The translations under genes and the position numbers were made by a program. Below are positions 41,800 through 51,535 of a stretch of DNA of 64,000 bases, piece after piece. Positions within the stretch are counted from its first letter, which is position 1; each line of letters begins with the position of its first letter. Under the pieces are notes generated by a model that saw only the letters and a list, made by a program, of their open reading frames with translations, was not told the DNA's origin and made no database searches. This DNA comes from DATJSN01 sp035504095 (lineage in GTDB: Bacteria; Planctomycetota; Phycisphaerae; WQYP01): contig DATJSN010000032.1 of NCBI GenBank assembly GCA_035504095.1, forward strand, positions 1 through 64,000, written 5' to 3'.

Positions 41800-43011
41800 A
41801 TGAACAACTATAAACCATTTCTCGATTGGATCGCTTCGGAAGAAAAACGCATGGAGTTTCGCGTCACACAATGGGCCGAGGTGAACTCCGGCAGTCGTAA
41901 CCTTCCCGGACTCCGGCAAATGGCCCAGCTTCTGGCCGAGGCGTTTTCCGCTTTTGATCCCCCAATGCAAAGGCTGACGCTGGAATCGGAGAAAAAAATA
42001 TCTTCTGATGGCGTTCTCGTTGAAGTCCCGCTCGGTCAGGCGCTCCATCTCGTCCAGAGGCCGGAGGCGAAAAAACGTGTATTCCTTTGCATCCACATGG
42101 ATACGGTTTATCCCGACGATCACCCCTTTCAACAAGTTCAAAAAGTCAACGATAAAATTTTGCGCGGCCCCGGTGTCGCCGACGCCAAAGGAGGCATCGC
42201 TGTCATGCTCAAGGTGCTCGAAGCACTGGAGCGAAGTCCCTGGGCGAAAAACATCGGCTGGGAAGTGCTCATTAATCCGGATGAGGAAATCGGTTCACCC
42301 GGTTCGGCGCCGCTGTTGGCCCAGGCGGCCCGGCGCAGCCATCTTGGCCTGGTTTTTGAACCGGCGCTCTCTAATGGAAATCTTGTCGGCGCACGCAAGG
42401 GATCGGGAAACTTTGTTCTGGTGGTCCGCGGTCGCAGTGCCCATGCCGGCCGTGATTTTTCCTCCGGGCGCAATGCCATTGCCGCGCTATCTTCCGCAAT
42501 TTTGCAAATCGATGCGATCAATGGCCGCTGGCCCGACGTTACAGTAAATGTAGGGCGGGTTGAAGGCGGCGCCGCACTGAACATGGTCCCCGATCTGGCG
42601 ATCTGCCGAATCAACGTCCGCTGCACCCAGCGCCGGCAGCAAAATGACGTCAGAGAAGTGCTCGAAGAGATTGTCAAAGGCGTATCAGAGCGTGAAGGGT
42701 TTTCCGCTCAGCTTTATGGCGATTTTCACGCTCCGCCGCGCCCTCTGGATGAACCGCTGCAACGTTGGCTGGAGCATGCCTCAGAATGCGCCAACGAATT
42801 GGGAATGAACATTCACTGGGAACCCACTGGCGGCGCCTGCGATGGCAATCGTCTTTCCGCGGCGGGATTGCCGACCATTGATACACTGGGCCCGGTGGGT
42901 GGCGAAATTCACAGTCCGAGAGAATTTATTTTTCTCGATTCGCTGCCCCAGAGGGCTCAGCTTGCGGCGCTATTGCTGATGAAGTTCGCTTCCGGCGAAT
43001 ATGAAGCATAA
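41800..43011 (+). CDS. M20-family metallohydrolase, candidate N-succinylglutamate desuccinylase
   Basis: A 403-aa M20 (carboxypeptidase G2/ArgE/DapE) enzyme. Metal ligands: HMDTVYP, GPGVADAKGG, NPDEEIGSPGS, LVFEPA and the final GEIHSPREF. It is the first gene of a run with aminotransferase, astA, astD and astB, and no astE (M14-type desuccinylase) is present. It could therefore hydrolyse N2-succinylglutamate to glutamate and succinate, a reaction suited to the fold. This is inference from context; a role on another N-acyl amino acid is possible. GGAG precedes the ATG. Confidence 0.75.
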   Translation: MNNYKPFLDWIASEEKRMEFRVTQWAEVNSGSRNLPGLRQMAQLLAEAFSAFDPPMQRLTLESEKKISSDGVLVEVPLGQALHLVQRPEAKKRVFLCIHMDTVYPDDHPFQQVQKVNDKILRGPGVADAKGGIAVMLKVLEALERSPWAKNIGWEVLINPDEEIGSPGSAPLLAQAARRSHLGLVFEPALSNGNLVGARKGSGNFVLVVRGRSAHAGRDFSSGRNAIAALSSAILQIDAINGRWPDVTVNVGRVEGGAALNMVPDLAICRINVRCTQRRQQNDVREVLEEIVKGVSEREGFSAQLYGDFHAPPRPLDEPLQRWLEHASECANELGMNIHWEPTGGACDGNRLSAAGLPTIDTLGPVGGEIHSPREFIFLDSLPQRAQLAALLLMKFASGEYEA

Positions 43012-43024
43012 AACGGGATGACGC

Positions 43025-44434
43025 ATGGAGCTTATCGCCGAATCATTTTTAAACGATCCGCGTCTTAAACAGTCGCGGTCCCTGGTGCAGCAGGCCGTGG
43101 CTGAGCATTCCAGCCGTCTTACCGGCGCCAAACCGCCGGACCCGCAACGCCAGGCGCAATATAAGGAATTGATCGAACAATTCACACGCCTTCGCGGCGG
43201 CGCACTTTACTTTCCTTTTCTCGGCAGCGGCATGGGCAATGGCTCCCTGGTGGAGTTGGCCGATGGAAGCGTCAAATACGATTTCATCAGCGGCATTGGT
43301 GTTCATTACCTGGGTCATTGCCATCCTCTCCTGGTCGACGCAGCGATGACTGCGGCGTTCGGCGACACGATCATGCAGGGAAATCTCCAGCAAAACGTTC
43401 AGGCGGTGCAGTTGGTGCAAACTATGGTGGATATGGCCAAAACCGGCGGAGCGCCGCTGGAACATTGCTTTGTCAGCACGAGTGGGGCTATGGCCAATGA
43501 AAACGCGCTCAAACTTATGTTTCATAAAAAGCGCGGTACGACGCGCGTACTGGCTTTCGAACATTGCTTCTGCGGCCGGACCATGGTGCTTTCGCAAATC
43601 ACCGATAAACCACAATATCGCGTGGGTCTGCCCAAAGTATTGGAAGTGGATTACGTCCCATTTTTCGATCACACTCGGCCCGCCGAATCTATCGATCGCG
43701 CTGTAGAAACGCTGCGCGCCCATCTGGCAAGCCATCCGGGACAACATGCGGGAATGTGCCTGGAGTTGATTCTGGGCGAAGGCGGTTATTGGGTCGGCAG
43801 CCGGGATTTTTTTCTGGCCTTGATCGCGGTTTTGCGCCAGCATCAGCTTCCTGTGTGGATCGATGAAATACAAACTTTTGGCCGAACGCTCAGGCCGTTT
43901 GCTTTTAGTCATTTTGGCCTCGATGATCTGGTCGACATCGTCACGATTGGAAAACTCACGCAGCTTTGCGCCACAATCTTCCGGCCGGAGTTCAAACCCG
44001 AGCCCGGGCTGCTCAGCCAGACGTTCATCGCTTCAACCGCCGCCATCACAACGGCTCAGGTCATTTTGGATCGGATGAATCAGGGTGATCTATTTGGTCC
44101 CGCGGGGCGCATCAACCGGTTACACCACAGCATTGTTGCCCGGCTGGAAGCGATCGCCCGGCGTCATCCCGGCTGGATTTCCGGACCTTTCGGCCTGGGA
44201 GCCATGATCGCATTTACTCCATTCGACGGTCGTGAAGCCGTAGTCAAAGATTTGCTGCGCCGCTTGTTCGACAATGGCGTGATCGCGTTTTATGCAGGTT
44301 CAGACCCGGCACGCGTCCGTTTCCTGATGCCCGTTGCCGCGGTGACCGAAGAGGACATTCAGAAAGTATGTATGATCCTCGAAGAAACAATGGAGCAGAT
44401 GCAGAAAGAGAAAAGCGCTGCGGGCGCAATTTAG
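43025..44434 (+). CDS. astC: Class III aminotransferase, probable succinylornithine transaminase
   Basis: A 469-aa PLP enzyme of aminotransferase class III, about 60 residues longer than AstC/ArgD of enterobacteria. VSTSGAMANENALKL binds PLP phosphate, VWIDEIQTFGRTLRPFAFSHFG holds the PLP-ring Asp, and DIVTIGKLTQ has the Schiff-base Lys. Its place between the M20 gene (13 bp) and astA (12 bp) assigns it the N2-succinylornithine to succinylglutamate semialdehyde step. The sequence itself is also compatible with lysine or other omega-aminotransferases, so the symbol rests on context. Confidence 0.78.
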   Translation: MELIAESFLNDPRLKQSRSLVQQAVAEHSSRLTGAKPPDPQRQAQYKELIEQFTRLRGGALYFPFLGSGMGNGSLVELADGSVKYDFISGIGVHYLGHCHPLLVDAAMTAAFGDTIMQGNLQQNVQAVQLVQTMVDMAKTGGAPLEHCFVSTSGAMANENALKLMFHKKRGTTRVLAFEHCFCGRTMVLSQITDKPQYRVGLPKVLEVDYVPFFDHTRPAESIDRAVETLRAHLASHPGQHAGMCLELILGEGGYWVGSRDFFLALIAVLRQHQLPVWIDEIQTFGRTLRPFAFSHFGLDDLVDIVTIGKLTQLCATIFRPEFKPEPGLLSQTFIASTAAITTAQVILDRMNQGDLFGPAGRINRLHHSIVARLEAIARRHPGWISGPFGLGAMIAFTPFDGREAVVKDLLRRLFDNGVIAFYAGSDPARVRFLMPVAAVTEEDIQKVCMILEETMEQMQKEKSAAGAI

Positions 44435-44446
44435 ACGGAGGCAGGC

Positions 44447-45493
44447 ATGATCATTTTACGTCCCATACAGATGACCGATCTGGACGTTTTACTCGATATT
44501 GCCGGCAAAATCGGCTATGGCATGACGACACTGCCTCCCGATCGCGCGGTGCTCCAGCGGCGCATTGAAGAAAGCATGCTGAGTTTTGAGCTTAAAGTTC
44601 AAAAGCCGCGCGGTGAAACCTATTTGTTCGTTCTCGAAGATACCGCCGTTCGCCGTGTCGCCGGCGTGTGCGGCATCACTTCAAAAGTCGGTGGTTTTGA
44701 TCCGTTTTATTCTTATCGCCTGCGCAGTGAGCCATGTGTATCCAAAGCATTGAACGTCAATAAAACCATTCCCATTCTTGAGCTGACGGTAAATTATGAT
44801 GGACCGGCGATTGTCGGCAGCCTGTTTTTGCTTCCCGAATACCGTAAAGATGGAAACGGACGTTTCCTGTCGCTGGCGCGATATTTATTTATCGCTCAGT
44901 TTGCTTCGCGATTCGAAACACATGTTATCGCCGAAATGCGCGGCGTGATCGATCGCGATGGCCGTTCGCCGTTCTGGGATGCGGTGGGGCGGTGGTTTTT
45001 CGAAATCGATTTTCCCAAAGCCGATTACATGACCATGGCCGACAAGCAATTCATCGCCGACCTGATGCCTAAATATCCGCTTTATATTCCGCTGCTTGAG
45101 CCTGCGGCACAGGAGGTAATCGGCAAAGTGCATCCCGACACGCTGCCCGCACTCAAAATTCTCCAGGACGAGGGTTTTGTGTTTCAAAATCTGGTCGACA
45201 TTTTCGAAGCGGGTGCGGTCTACGGTTGTCCCCGAGACCAAATTCGCGCGGTGCGGGAAAGTCGTGAAGCAGTTGTGAACAAACTGCTAGATCATTCGCA
45301 ACCAGGTTCGGCCGAACAGGCGACGCATCTGGTTTCAAATACCCACCTCGCCGGATTTCGCGCCTGCAAGACGAATGTCGTACCCACGGCCGATGGGCAA
45401 GTCTCCATAGATGCCGCGACCGCGGCGGCGCTGGAAATAAAAACGGGGGATCACGTGCGTTATGTAATGATGCGCGCAAAGACCTCTAAATAA
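44447..45493 (+). CDS. astA: Arginine N-succinyltransferase
   Basis: A 348-aa AstA-family protein: IILRPIQMTDLDVLLDIAGKIGYGMTTLPPD, LELTVNYDGPAIVGSLFLLPEYRKDGNGRFLSLARYLFIAQF, VIAEMRGVIDRDGRSPFWDAVGRWFF. These match the GNAT-like AstA fold throughout. It transfers succinyl from succinyl-CoA to the alpha-amino group of arginine, the entry step of the AST pathway. It precedes astD by 15 bp. Length equals the family norm. Confidence 0.93.
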   Translation: MIILRPIQMTDLDVLLDIAGKIGYGMTTLPPDRAVLQRRIEESMLSFELKVQKPRGETYLFVLEDTAVRRVAGVCGITSKVGGFDPFYSYRLRSEPCVSKALNVNKTIPILELTVNYDGPAIVGSLFLLPEYRKDGNGRFLSLARYLFIAQFASRFETHVIAEMRGVIDRDGRSPFWDAVGRWFFEIDFPKADYMTMADKQFIADLMPKYPLYIPLLEPAAQEVIGKVHPDTLPALKILQDEGFVFQNLVDIFEAGAVYGCPRDQIRAVRESREAVVNKLLDHSQPGSAEQATHLVSNTHLAGFRACKTNVVPTADGQVSIDAATAAALEIKTGDHVRYVMMRAKTSK

Positions 45494-45508
45494 CATCGGG
45501 CATGAATC

Positions 45509-46981
45509 ATGAGTGAATTGGGTGCGCTATACATCGATGGCCGGTGGGTCCTGGGGAAAGGGCGCCGGATGATCTCTCGCGCGCCGTGGGATTCTGCTTT
45601 GCTCTGGGCCGGCGCCGCGGCGAATCCGCGGCAAATCACTGACGCCGTTTCCGCGGCGCAAAAGGCGCTGCCGGCCTGGATTCAAATAGGACAAGATCGC
45701 CGCCGCGCGGTATTGGAAAAATTCGCCGATCTGGTCCGCCAAAAGCAGGGAGATTTTGCGCGAGTCATCGCCTTGGAAACCGGTCGGCCTCTTTGGGAAA
45801 CGCTAAACGAAGTCGGCGCTGTCATTGGCAAGTGCACCCTGACGATTCGCGCCTTCTCTGAGCGGCGCTCCGAACAACATCTGGCACTTGCCGACGCAGC
45901 CGGTGCGGTTCGATATAAAGCGCACGGCGTCGCCGCGGTATTCGGTCCGTTTAATATGCCGGCGCATTTGCCTAACGGCCACATCATGCCGGCGTTGTTG
46001 GCAGGCAACACAATTGTTTTTAAACCCAGTGAATTGGCTCCGCTTACCGCCCAGCGCATGGTTGGCTTTTGGGAAAAAGCGGGAGTTCCCTCCGGCGTTC
46101 TGAATCTGGTTCAGGGGTCCGCTGCAGTCGGTTCGGCGCTCGCCGACGATTCCCGGCTCGACGCAATTTTTTTCACCGGCAGCTTCGCTGCCGGTCAGGC
46201 GTTGGCTAAGCGTCAACTCGATTTTCCTCAACGAATACTTGCTTTGGAAATGGGCGGCAACAATCCGCTGGTTGTCTGGAAATGCAAAGACCCGCGCGCC
46301 GCGGCCTACCACACGATCGTTTCGGCTTATCTGACCGCCGGCCAGCGCTGCACCTGCGCCCGCCGTCTGATCGTATCGTCCGGCAAAGAAGGCGAAAAAT
46401 TCCTTTCAGTTCTTCTGAAAATGGTTCGCAGGATTTGTATCGGCGGTCCGTTTGATGATCCACCTCCGTTCATGGGGCCGCTCATATCTGAAACGGCTGC
46501 CGAACGCGTTTTGTCTGCTCAGAAAAAGCTCTTTTCCCGGGGTGCAAAGTCATTGCTGGATGCAAAACAATCCGAACCCTGCAAAACTCTGTTAGCGCCG
46601 GGAATTATCGATGTGACAAAAGTCGCCCATCGGCCCGATGAAGAAGTTTTTGGACCGCTGCTTCAGGTCATTCGAGTTGATGATTTTGATGCGGCAATCG
46701 CCGAAGCAAACAACACACGCTTCGGTTTGGCCGCAGGGCTTTTGAGCGATCGGGCGGAATTATTTGAGCGTTTTTACTCTCATGTTCGCGCCGGTGTTAT
46801 CAACTTCAACCGCTCCACCAACGGCGCCAGCAGCGAACTGCCTTTCGGCGGCGTGGGGTACAGCGGCAATCAACGGCCCAGCGGATACTGGGCAGCCGAC
46901 TATAGTTCCTATCCCGTAGCTGTGATGGAAACACCAACACTGGCCCTTCCTGATAAACCATTTCCTGGAGTCGTCGCGTGA
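45509..46981 (+). CDS. astD: N-succinylglutamate 5-semialdehyde dehydrogenase
   Basis: A 490-aa aldehyde dehydrogenase of the AstD group. Catalytic Glu in ILALEMGGNNPLVVW and catalytic Cys in TAGQRCTCARRL, with NAD-site FFTGSFAAGQ and the C-terminal ASSELPFGGVGYSGNQRPSG, are typical. It oxidises succinylglutamate semialdehyde to succinylglutamate. It overlaps astB by 4 bp (GTGA, 46978-46981). Order astA-astD-astB matches AST operons. Confidence 0.94.
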   Translation: MSELGALYIDGRWVLGKGRRMISRAPWDSALLWAGAAANPRQITDAVSAAQKALPAWIQIGQDRRRAVLEKFADLVRQKQGDFARVIALETGRPLWETLNEVGAVIGKCTLTIRAFSERRSEQHLALADAAGAVRYKAHGVAAVFGPFNMPAHLPNGHIMPALLAGNTIVFKPSELAPLTAQRMVGFWEKAGVPSGVLNLVQGSAAVGSALADDSRLDAIFFTGSFAAGQALAKRQLDFPQRILALEMGGNNPLVVWKCKDPRAAAYHTIVSAYLTAGQRCTCARRLIVSSGKEGEKFLSVLLKMVRRICIGGPFDDPPPFMGPLISETAAERVLSAQKKLFSRGAKSLLDAKQSEPCKTLLAPGIIDVTKVAHRPDEEVFGPLLQVIRVDDFDAAIAEANNTRFGLAAGLLSDRAELFERFYSHVRAGVINFNRSTNGASSELPFGGVGYSGNQRPSGYWAADYSSYPVAVMETPTLALPDKPFPGVVA

Positions 46982-48318
46982 GCAAGGCCTGGGAAGTCAA
47001 TTTCGATTCGATTGTCGGCCCGACACATCATTACGCCGGACTGGCGCCGGGGAACTTCGCATCTATGCGCAATCGCGGGCGAAAATCAAATCCGCGCCAT
47101 GCGGCCCTGCAGGGCCTGGAAAAAATGCGATTGGTAATGCGCCTCGGCGTTCCACAAGCTGTTCTGCCGCCGCACCAGCGCCCATATATGCCGCTTTTAC
47201 GTCGTCTGGGGTTTTCCGGTTCCGACCGGCGCATGCTTCAGGCAGCGGCGCGCGATACACCACTAATGCTTGCGGCGTGTTCAAGCGCTGCCGCCATGTG
47301 GGCGGCCAACGCCGCCACTGTGTCCCCTTCTGCGGATACCGCCGATCACCGGGTGCACATCACGCCCGCGAACCTGATTTCCCAGTTGCACAGATCTATT
47401 GAAGCGTCTTTCACCACGCGCGTGTTGCGTAAAATATTCCCCGATCCCAAACGTTTTGTCGTTCACGATCCGCTGCCCACCGCTATTGCCTTGCGCGACG
47501 AAGGCGCCGCCAATCACATGCGGCTGGCGCCGGAATACGGCTCCCCTGGCCTGGAAATTTTTACTTTTGATTCGCCCGAGCCATATCAAGTCGACAAATA
47601 CCCGCGTCGATTTCCGGCGCGGCAAACACTCGGCGCCGCCGTGGCTTTGGAAAATCGCCACCTGCTGAACTCCGAAGCGGCGCTGAGCCTCCAACGCACA
47701 CCCATTTGTACGGACGCCGGCGCATTCCATAACGATCTGACCGCGATGAGCAACCAGTCTCTCTTGATTTATCACGCCAGCGCCTACGCTACGGCGGCAT
47801 CAGGCGAAATTGCTCGAAGGTATCGTCGGATAACCGGGGAAAAGCTGCAAATCATAGGTATCAGCAAACAGCAACTTTCGCTTTCCGAAGCTGTCAAAAC
47901 CTATCTGTTTAATTCGCAAATTCTCACCGTTGCCGACTCTTCAATGGTCTTGCTTGCGCCCGAAGAATGCCGTCGCAGCCGCCGCGTCTCTGAAATTATT
48001 GAAGAACTTCTCGCTCGTGGCGTATGGCGTGCCGTCCATTACGTGGATGTGCGCCAGTCCATGCGCAATGGGGGAGGACCAGCGTGTTTGCGACTGAGAA
48101 TTGTTCTGACCCGGCGTGAGTTCGCGGCGATGCATCAAGGTATCATTTTGACCGAACTACTCTACGCTCGCCTGGTAGCCTGGGTGAACAAACATTATCG
48201 TGACCAATTGCGTCCCGCCGACTTGGCCGACCCGAAACTCCTCCATGAATCGCTCTCGGCTCTGGACGAACTGAGTACAATTCTAAAGCTCGGCGCTATC
48301 TACGATTTTCAAATGTAG
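46978..48318 (+). CDS. astB: N2-succinylarginine dihydrolase
   Basis: A 446-aa AstB: WEVNFDSIVGPTHHYAGLAPGNFAS start, DEGAANHMRLAPEYG (catalytic Glu), DAGAFHNDL (His) and the Cys of MRNGGGPACLRLRIVL. It hydrolyses succinylarginine to succinylornithine, CO2 and two ammonia. GTG start overlaps the astD stop. Last gene of the AST run; the next gene is a pseudopilin about 220 bp on. Confidence 0.94.
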   Translation: MSKAWEVNFDSIVGPTHHYAGLAPGNFASMRNRGRKSNPRHAALQGLEKMRLVMRLGVPQAVLPPHQRPYMPLLRRLGFSGSDRRMLQAAARDTPLMLAACSSAAAMWAANAATVSPSADTADHRVHITPANLISQLHRSIEASFTTRVLRKIFPDPKRFVVHDPLPTAIALRDEGAANHMRLAPEYGSPGLEIFTFDSPEPYQVDKYPRRFPARQTLGAAVALENRHLLNSEAALSLQRTPICTDAGAFHNDLTAMSNQSLLIYHASAYATAASGEIARRYRRITGEKLQIIGISKQQLSLSEAVKTYLFNSQILTVADSSMVLLAPEECRRSRRVSEIIEELLARGVWRAVHYVDVRQSMRNGGGPACLRLRIVLTRREFAAMHQGIILTELLYARLVAWVNKHYRDQLRPADLADPKLLHESLSALDELSTILKLGAIYDFQM

Positions 48319-48542
48319 ATGTTCCTGCCCTGTGTGACACATTCTCGGACGTAAATTGTTCTGGTTATGCGACACTCTGGTGTCCTCTTTTTGATTATCC
48401 GTTTAGTCGTTTGGCTTTCATGTCGAAAAATATATCAGCGGACCTGATTGACGAACTTAAGCGGCTTTTGGTCCGCACCGCGAAATCGTCCCCTTCGCAC
48501 ACGATGCGAAAGGACGTAAATCCAGCCGGAATGGGGTGTGCC

Positions 48543-49802
48543 ATGATTAGCCGTCATGCTTCGTATCGTTATCGTGGTTTCAAATTGATCGAAATGCTGG
48601 TGGTGCTCAGTGTTATTCTGGTTTTGATCGCCATATTGATGCCCTGGGTCTCACAGGCCCGCGAACTGGCCAATCGCACCTATTGCACCGCTAATTTACA
48701 AACTTGGGGACAGGTGGCCTGGTCGTTTGCGCGCGATCACGAGGGATATTTCCCCGCGGCGTACGGCTTCGGCGGCGGCAGTACATACGCTAATGCCACG
48801 CAAAACAACAACTTTAATGGCGTGCTTTGGCTTCTCGGTTTAAACAACGATTCTACGGACGAAAATTCCGCCAATTACGGCGAGGACTGGCACCGGTACG
48901 GAACGCCTTATTCCACCTTCCTCACCTATGGCGGAACGGGCTATACCACCGTCAATATCAATACCAATGCCTCAACCCCGCTGGTGCCCACGGCCAGCGC
49001 GCTGGAAGGTTTAACCATTCCCTATCTTCCTGATTACAACCCGACCAGTTGGGGCGTTAACGGCGGGCTGAATTACGATGTGCCGGGAAGCGACGCTCCA
49101 GCGCCGACCACGCACGTCAAACTTGCCAAGTGGATGATCTGCCCAAGTTGTCCGTTTACCGGCAATCTCTACGCTACCGATCAGGCCGGGCAATGGGGAT
49201 GGATTATCGTTGATACCTATATGTATATGGCCGGCACGACGTACCGCACCCAGGATGCCTTCACCGCCTTCAGCGACGGCGACCAACAGGCTTTTGCCAA
49301 CGCCTACGGCGATGGGACTATTTTCGTTTCCGGCTTTAACAACAATTTGACGCCCACGTGGGGCAGTCGTGTGAACATGCCTGCAACGACCGATCACGAT
49401 TCGCCCGATACGGTTATCGCCGCCGATGCTGTTGTGTGGGGCGGCGGCGCCATGCAGGGCAATATGTACCTGATCAATCACACCTGGAACAACAATCCGT
49501 ATGCGCCGGCCTATGAAGGCGTCCTATATTCCGATGGCCACGTGGACGGCATCGGTGACCCCGGTTTTTACGGACCGACTTTAAATTCCAGCGGCTCGAT
49601 GACCAGCACCATGGCCACAAGCAACACGCTGACCACCAGCAACTGGGCGGCCGCACACATGCCGCCGCTGGAAAACCGCACGCCGAACATCGTGGTGCCC
49701 ACCACATCCTCTCTTTACGACAGCTATAGCTGGGTGGATACCTGGAATTACACCTGGACCGGCTGGTATTTCTACTGGCCCAATGGTCTCGGCGGCCCGT
49801 AA
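48543..49802 (+). CDS. Pseudopilin-like protein 1 (prepilin leader, planctomycete type)
   Basis: A 419-aa protein with a type IV prepilin leader at residues 1-13 (MISRHASYRYRG then FKLIEMLVVLSVILVLIAILMPW). It is cleaved after Gly by PilD-like peptidase; GFKLIE replaces the usual GFTLIE. A large globular domain follows, ending with the family feature GVLYSDGHVDGIGDPGFYGP (DUF1559-like). ATG at 48543 is chosen over the open extension from 48411. Anchored pilin-like subunits in planctomycetes are numerous and mostly of unknown role. The next gene is a close paralogue. Confidence 0.85.
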   Translation: MISRHASYRYRGFKLIEMLVVLSVILVLIAILMPWVSQARELANRTYCTANLQTWGQVAWSFARDHEGYFPAAYGFGGGSTYANATQNNNFNGVLWLLGLNNDSTDENSANYGEDWHRYGTPYSTFLTYGGTGYTTVNINTNASTPLVPTASALEGLTIPYLPDYNPTSWGVNGGLNYDVPGSDAPAPTTHVKLAKWMICPSCPFTGNLYATDQAGQWGWIIVDTYMYMAGTTYRTQDAFTAFSDGDQQAFANAYGDGTIFVSGFNNNLTPTWGSRVNMPATTDHDSPDTVIAADAVVWGGGAMQGNMYLINHTWNNNPYAPAYEGVLYSDGHVDGIGDPGFYGPTLNSSGSMTSTMATSNTLTTSNWAAAHMPPLENRTPNIVVPTTSSLYDSYSWVDTWNYTWTGWYFYWPNGLGGP

Positions 49803-50071
49803 ACAAAAAGCGTGTCTCTGCAAACTGTTTTTTATAAATTCAATCGGTTCAGATCAAAACATGTTTTCGGACGCGGGCATTGATGATTTTGAGACGCAGG
49901 CAATGTCCATTTTTTAGTTATCCATTCAGTCCATAAACCGCTTCTGTCGAATTAAACCCTGAGGCGAATCGTCTGAAAACCGTTTCTTAAATGAATTTAG
50001 CTCGCGCCGCCATATCTCACGATTCGCGAGTGATGCGGCAAGACTCTGGTCAGGATAAACGAGAGAGTGCC

Positions 50072-51328
50072 ATGATGAAATATCGTAGTTTAAATCGTTA
50101 TCGCGGCTTCAAATTGATTGAAGTGCTGGTGGTCCTCAGCGTCATGCTGGTTTTGATCGCCATTTTGATGCCTTGGGTCTCACAAGCTCGCGAATTGGCT
50201 AATCGCGTCGGTTGCACCGCTAACCTGCAAACCTGGGGACAGGTAGCCTGGTCCTTTGCCCGGGATCACCAGGGATATTTTCCCGCGGCGTACGGCTTCG
50301 GTGATGGCAGTACATACGCTAATGCCACGCAAAACAACAACTATAACGGTGTATTTTGGCTTTTGGGTTTGAATAACGACTCAACGGACGAAAACTCCAC
50401 CACCTATGGCCAAGACTGGCATCGTTATGGAACACCATATTCCACTTTTCTTACCTACGGTGGAACGGGTTATAACACCGTCAACATGAATACCACCGCC
50501 TCGACCCCGCTGATTCCCACCGCCAGCGCGCAGGAAGGTTTGAGCATTCCTTATCTGGCCGACTATGACCCGACCACCTGGGGCGTCAACGGCGGACTCA
50601 ATTACAACGTCTCGGGAGATGCGCCACCGTCACCGACCACGCACGTCAAGCTTGCCAAGTGGATGATCTGCCCAAGTTGTCCGTTTACCGGCAATCTCTA
50701 CGCTACCGATCAGGCCGGGCAATGGGGATGGATCATTATTGACACCTACATGTATATGGCCGGCACCACATATCGCACTCAGAACTCTTTCAGCGCGTTC
50801 AGTGATGGATCGGGAACTTCCGCCTTTACCTCGGAGTTCGGCAACGGAACCGTTTTCCTTTCCGGCTTTAATAACAATTTAACGCCAGTTTGGGGCAGCC
50901 GGGAAAATATACCCGCTACCACAGACCACGATTCGCCTGATTCGGTTATCGCCGCTGACGCCGTCGTCTGGGGCGGCGGAGCCATGCAGGGTAATCTGTA
51001 TCTGATAAACCACGCCTGGAATAACAACCAATATGCTCCGGCATATCAGGGGTTGCTTTTTTCTGACGGGCACGTGGATGGCATCGGAACTCCCGGTTTT
51101 TACGGACCGACTTTAGATTCCAGCGGTTCGCCCACGAGCACCTATGCCACCAGCAATACGCTCACTACAAGCAACTGGGCTGGTGCACACATGCCGCCAT
51201 TGGAAAACCGCACGCCGACAGTTTACATAAACTCCAACTCGTCGCTCTATAACGATTACAGCTGGGTGGATACCTGGAATTACACCTGGACCGGATGGTA
51301 TTTCTACTGGCCCAACGGCGTTGAATAA
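50072..51328 (+). CDS. Pseudopilin-like protein 2, tandem paralogue
   Basis: A 418-aa protein nearly identical in layout to the preceding gene: leader ending RYRG then FKLIEVLVVLSVMLVLIAILMPW, and LLFSDGHVDGIGTPGFYGP near the C-terminus. Most differences are synonymous or conservative, but an 83-bp block (49122-49204 and 50651-50733) is identical between copies. The 269-bp spacer holds no feature that I recognise. ATG at 50072 follows GAGAGTGCC; a second ATG is next to it. Confidence 0.85.
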   Translation: MMKYRSLNRYRGFKLIEVLVVLSVMLVLIAILMPWVSQARELANRVGCTANLQTWGQVAWSFARDHQGYFPAAYGFGDGSTYANATQNNNYNGVFWLLGLNNDSTDENSTTYGQDWHRYGTPYSTFLTYGGTGYNTVNMNTTASTPLIPTASAQEGLSIPYLADYDPTTWGVNGGLNYNVSGDAPPSPTTHVKLAKWMICPSCPFTGNLYATDQAGQWGWIIIDTYMYMAGTTYRTQNSFSAFSDGSGTSAFTSEFGNGTVFLSGFNNNLTPVWGSRENIPATTDHDSPDSVIAADAVVWGGGAMQGNLYLINHAWNNNQYAPAYQGLLFSDGHVDGIGTPGFYGPTLDSSGSPTSTYATSNTLTTSNWAGAHMPPLENRTPTVYINSNSSLYNDYSWVDTWNYTWTGWYFYWPNGVE

Positions 51329-51399
51329 TCACAAAAAATCGAAAACCGCTGCTTGTGCGTTCAATTTCCAGGTGTGGGACGGGCCTCTTGCCTGTCAGT

Positions 51400-51525
51400 G
51401 AAGTTTTTTCGTGGTTAAAAAGATCTGAAACCTGCGGTCTCTTTCCCATTTAAAAATTTTCTTCGGATATTCCCTGTTTCCTAATCACTGTAACCTAATG
51501 TTGTCCTCTGTGGTAAATGTTGGAC
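51400..51525. repeat. Dispersed TTTCGTGGTT / CTCTGTGG repeat block
   Basis: Contains GTGGGACGGGCCTCTTGCC, TTTTTCGTGGTTAAAAAG and TGTCCTCTGTGGTAAATG. GGACAGGCATCTTGCCTGCC near 61472 is a second copy of the first part. Confidence 0.6.
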
Positions 51526-51535
51526 CCCCGTCGCT

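Noticed and set aside
48411..48542. Extended N-terminus of pseudopilin 1
   Set aside because: Would place 56 residues before the prepilin cleavage site; leaders are short, and the paralogue starts at the equivalent of 48543.
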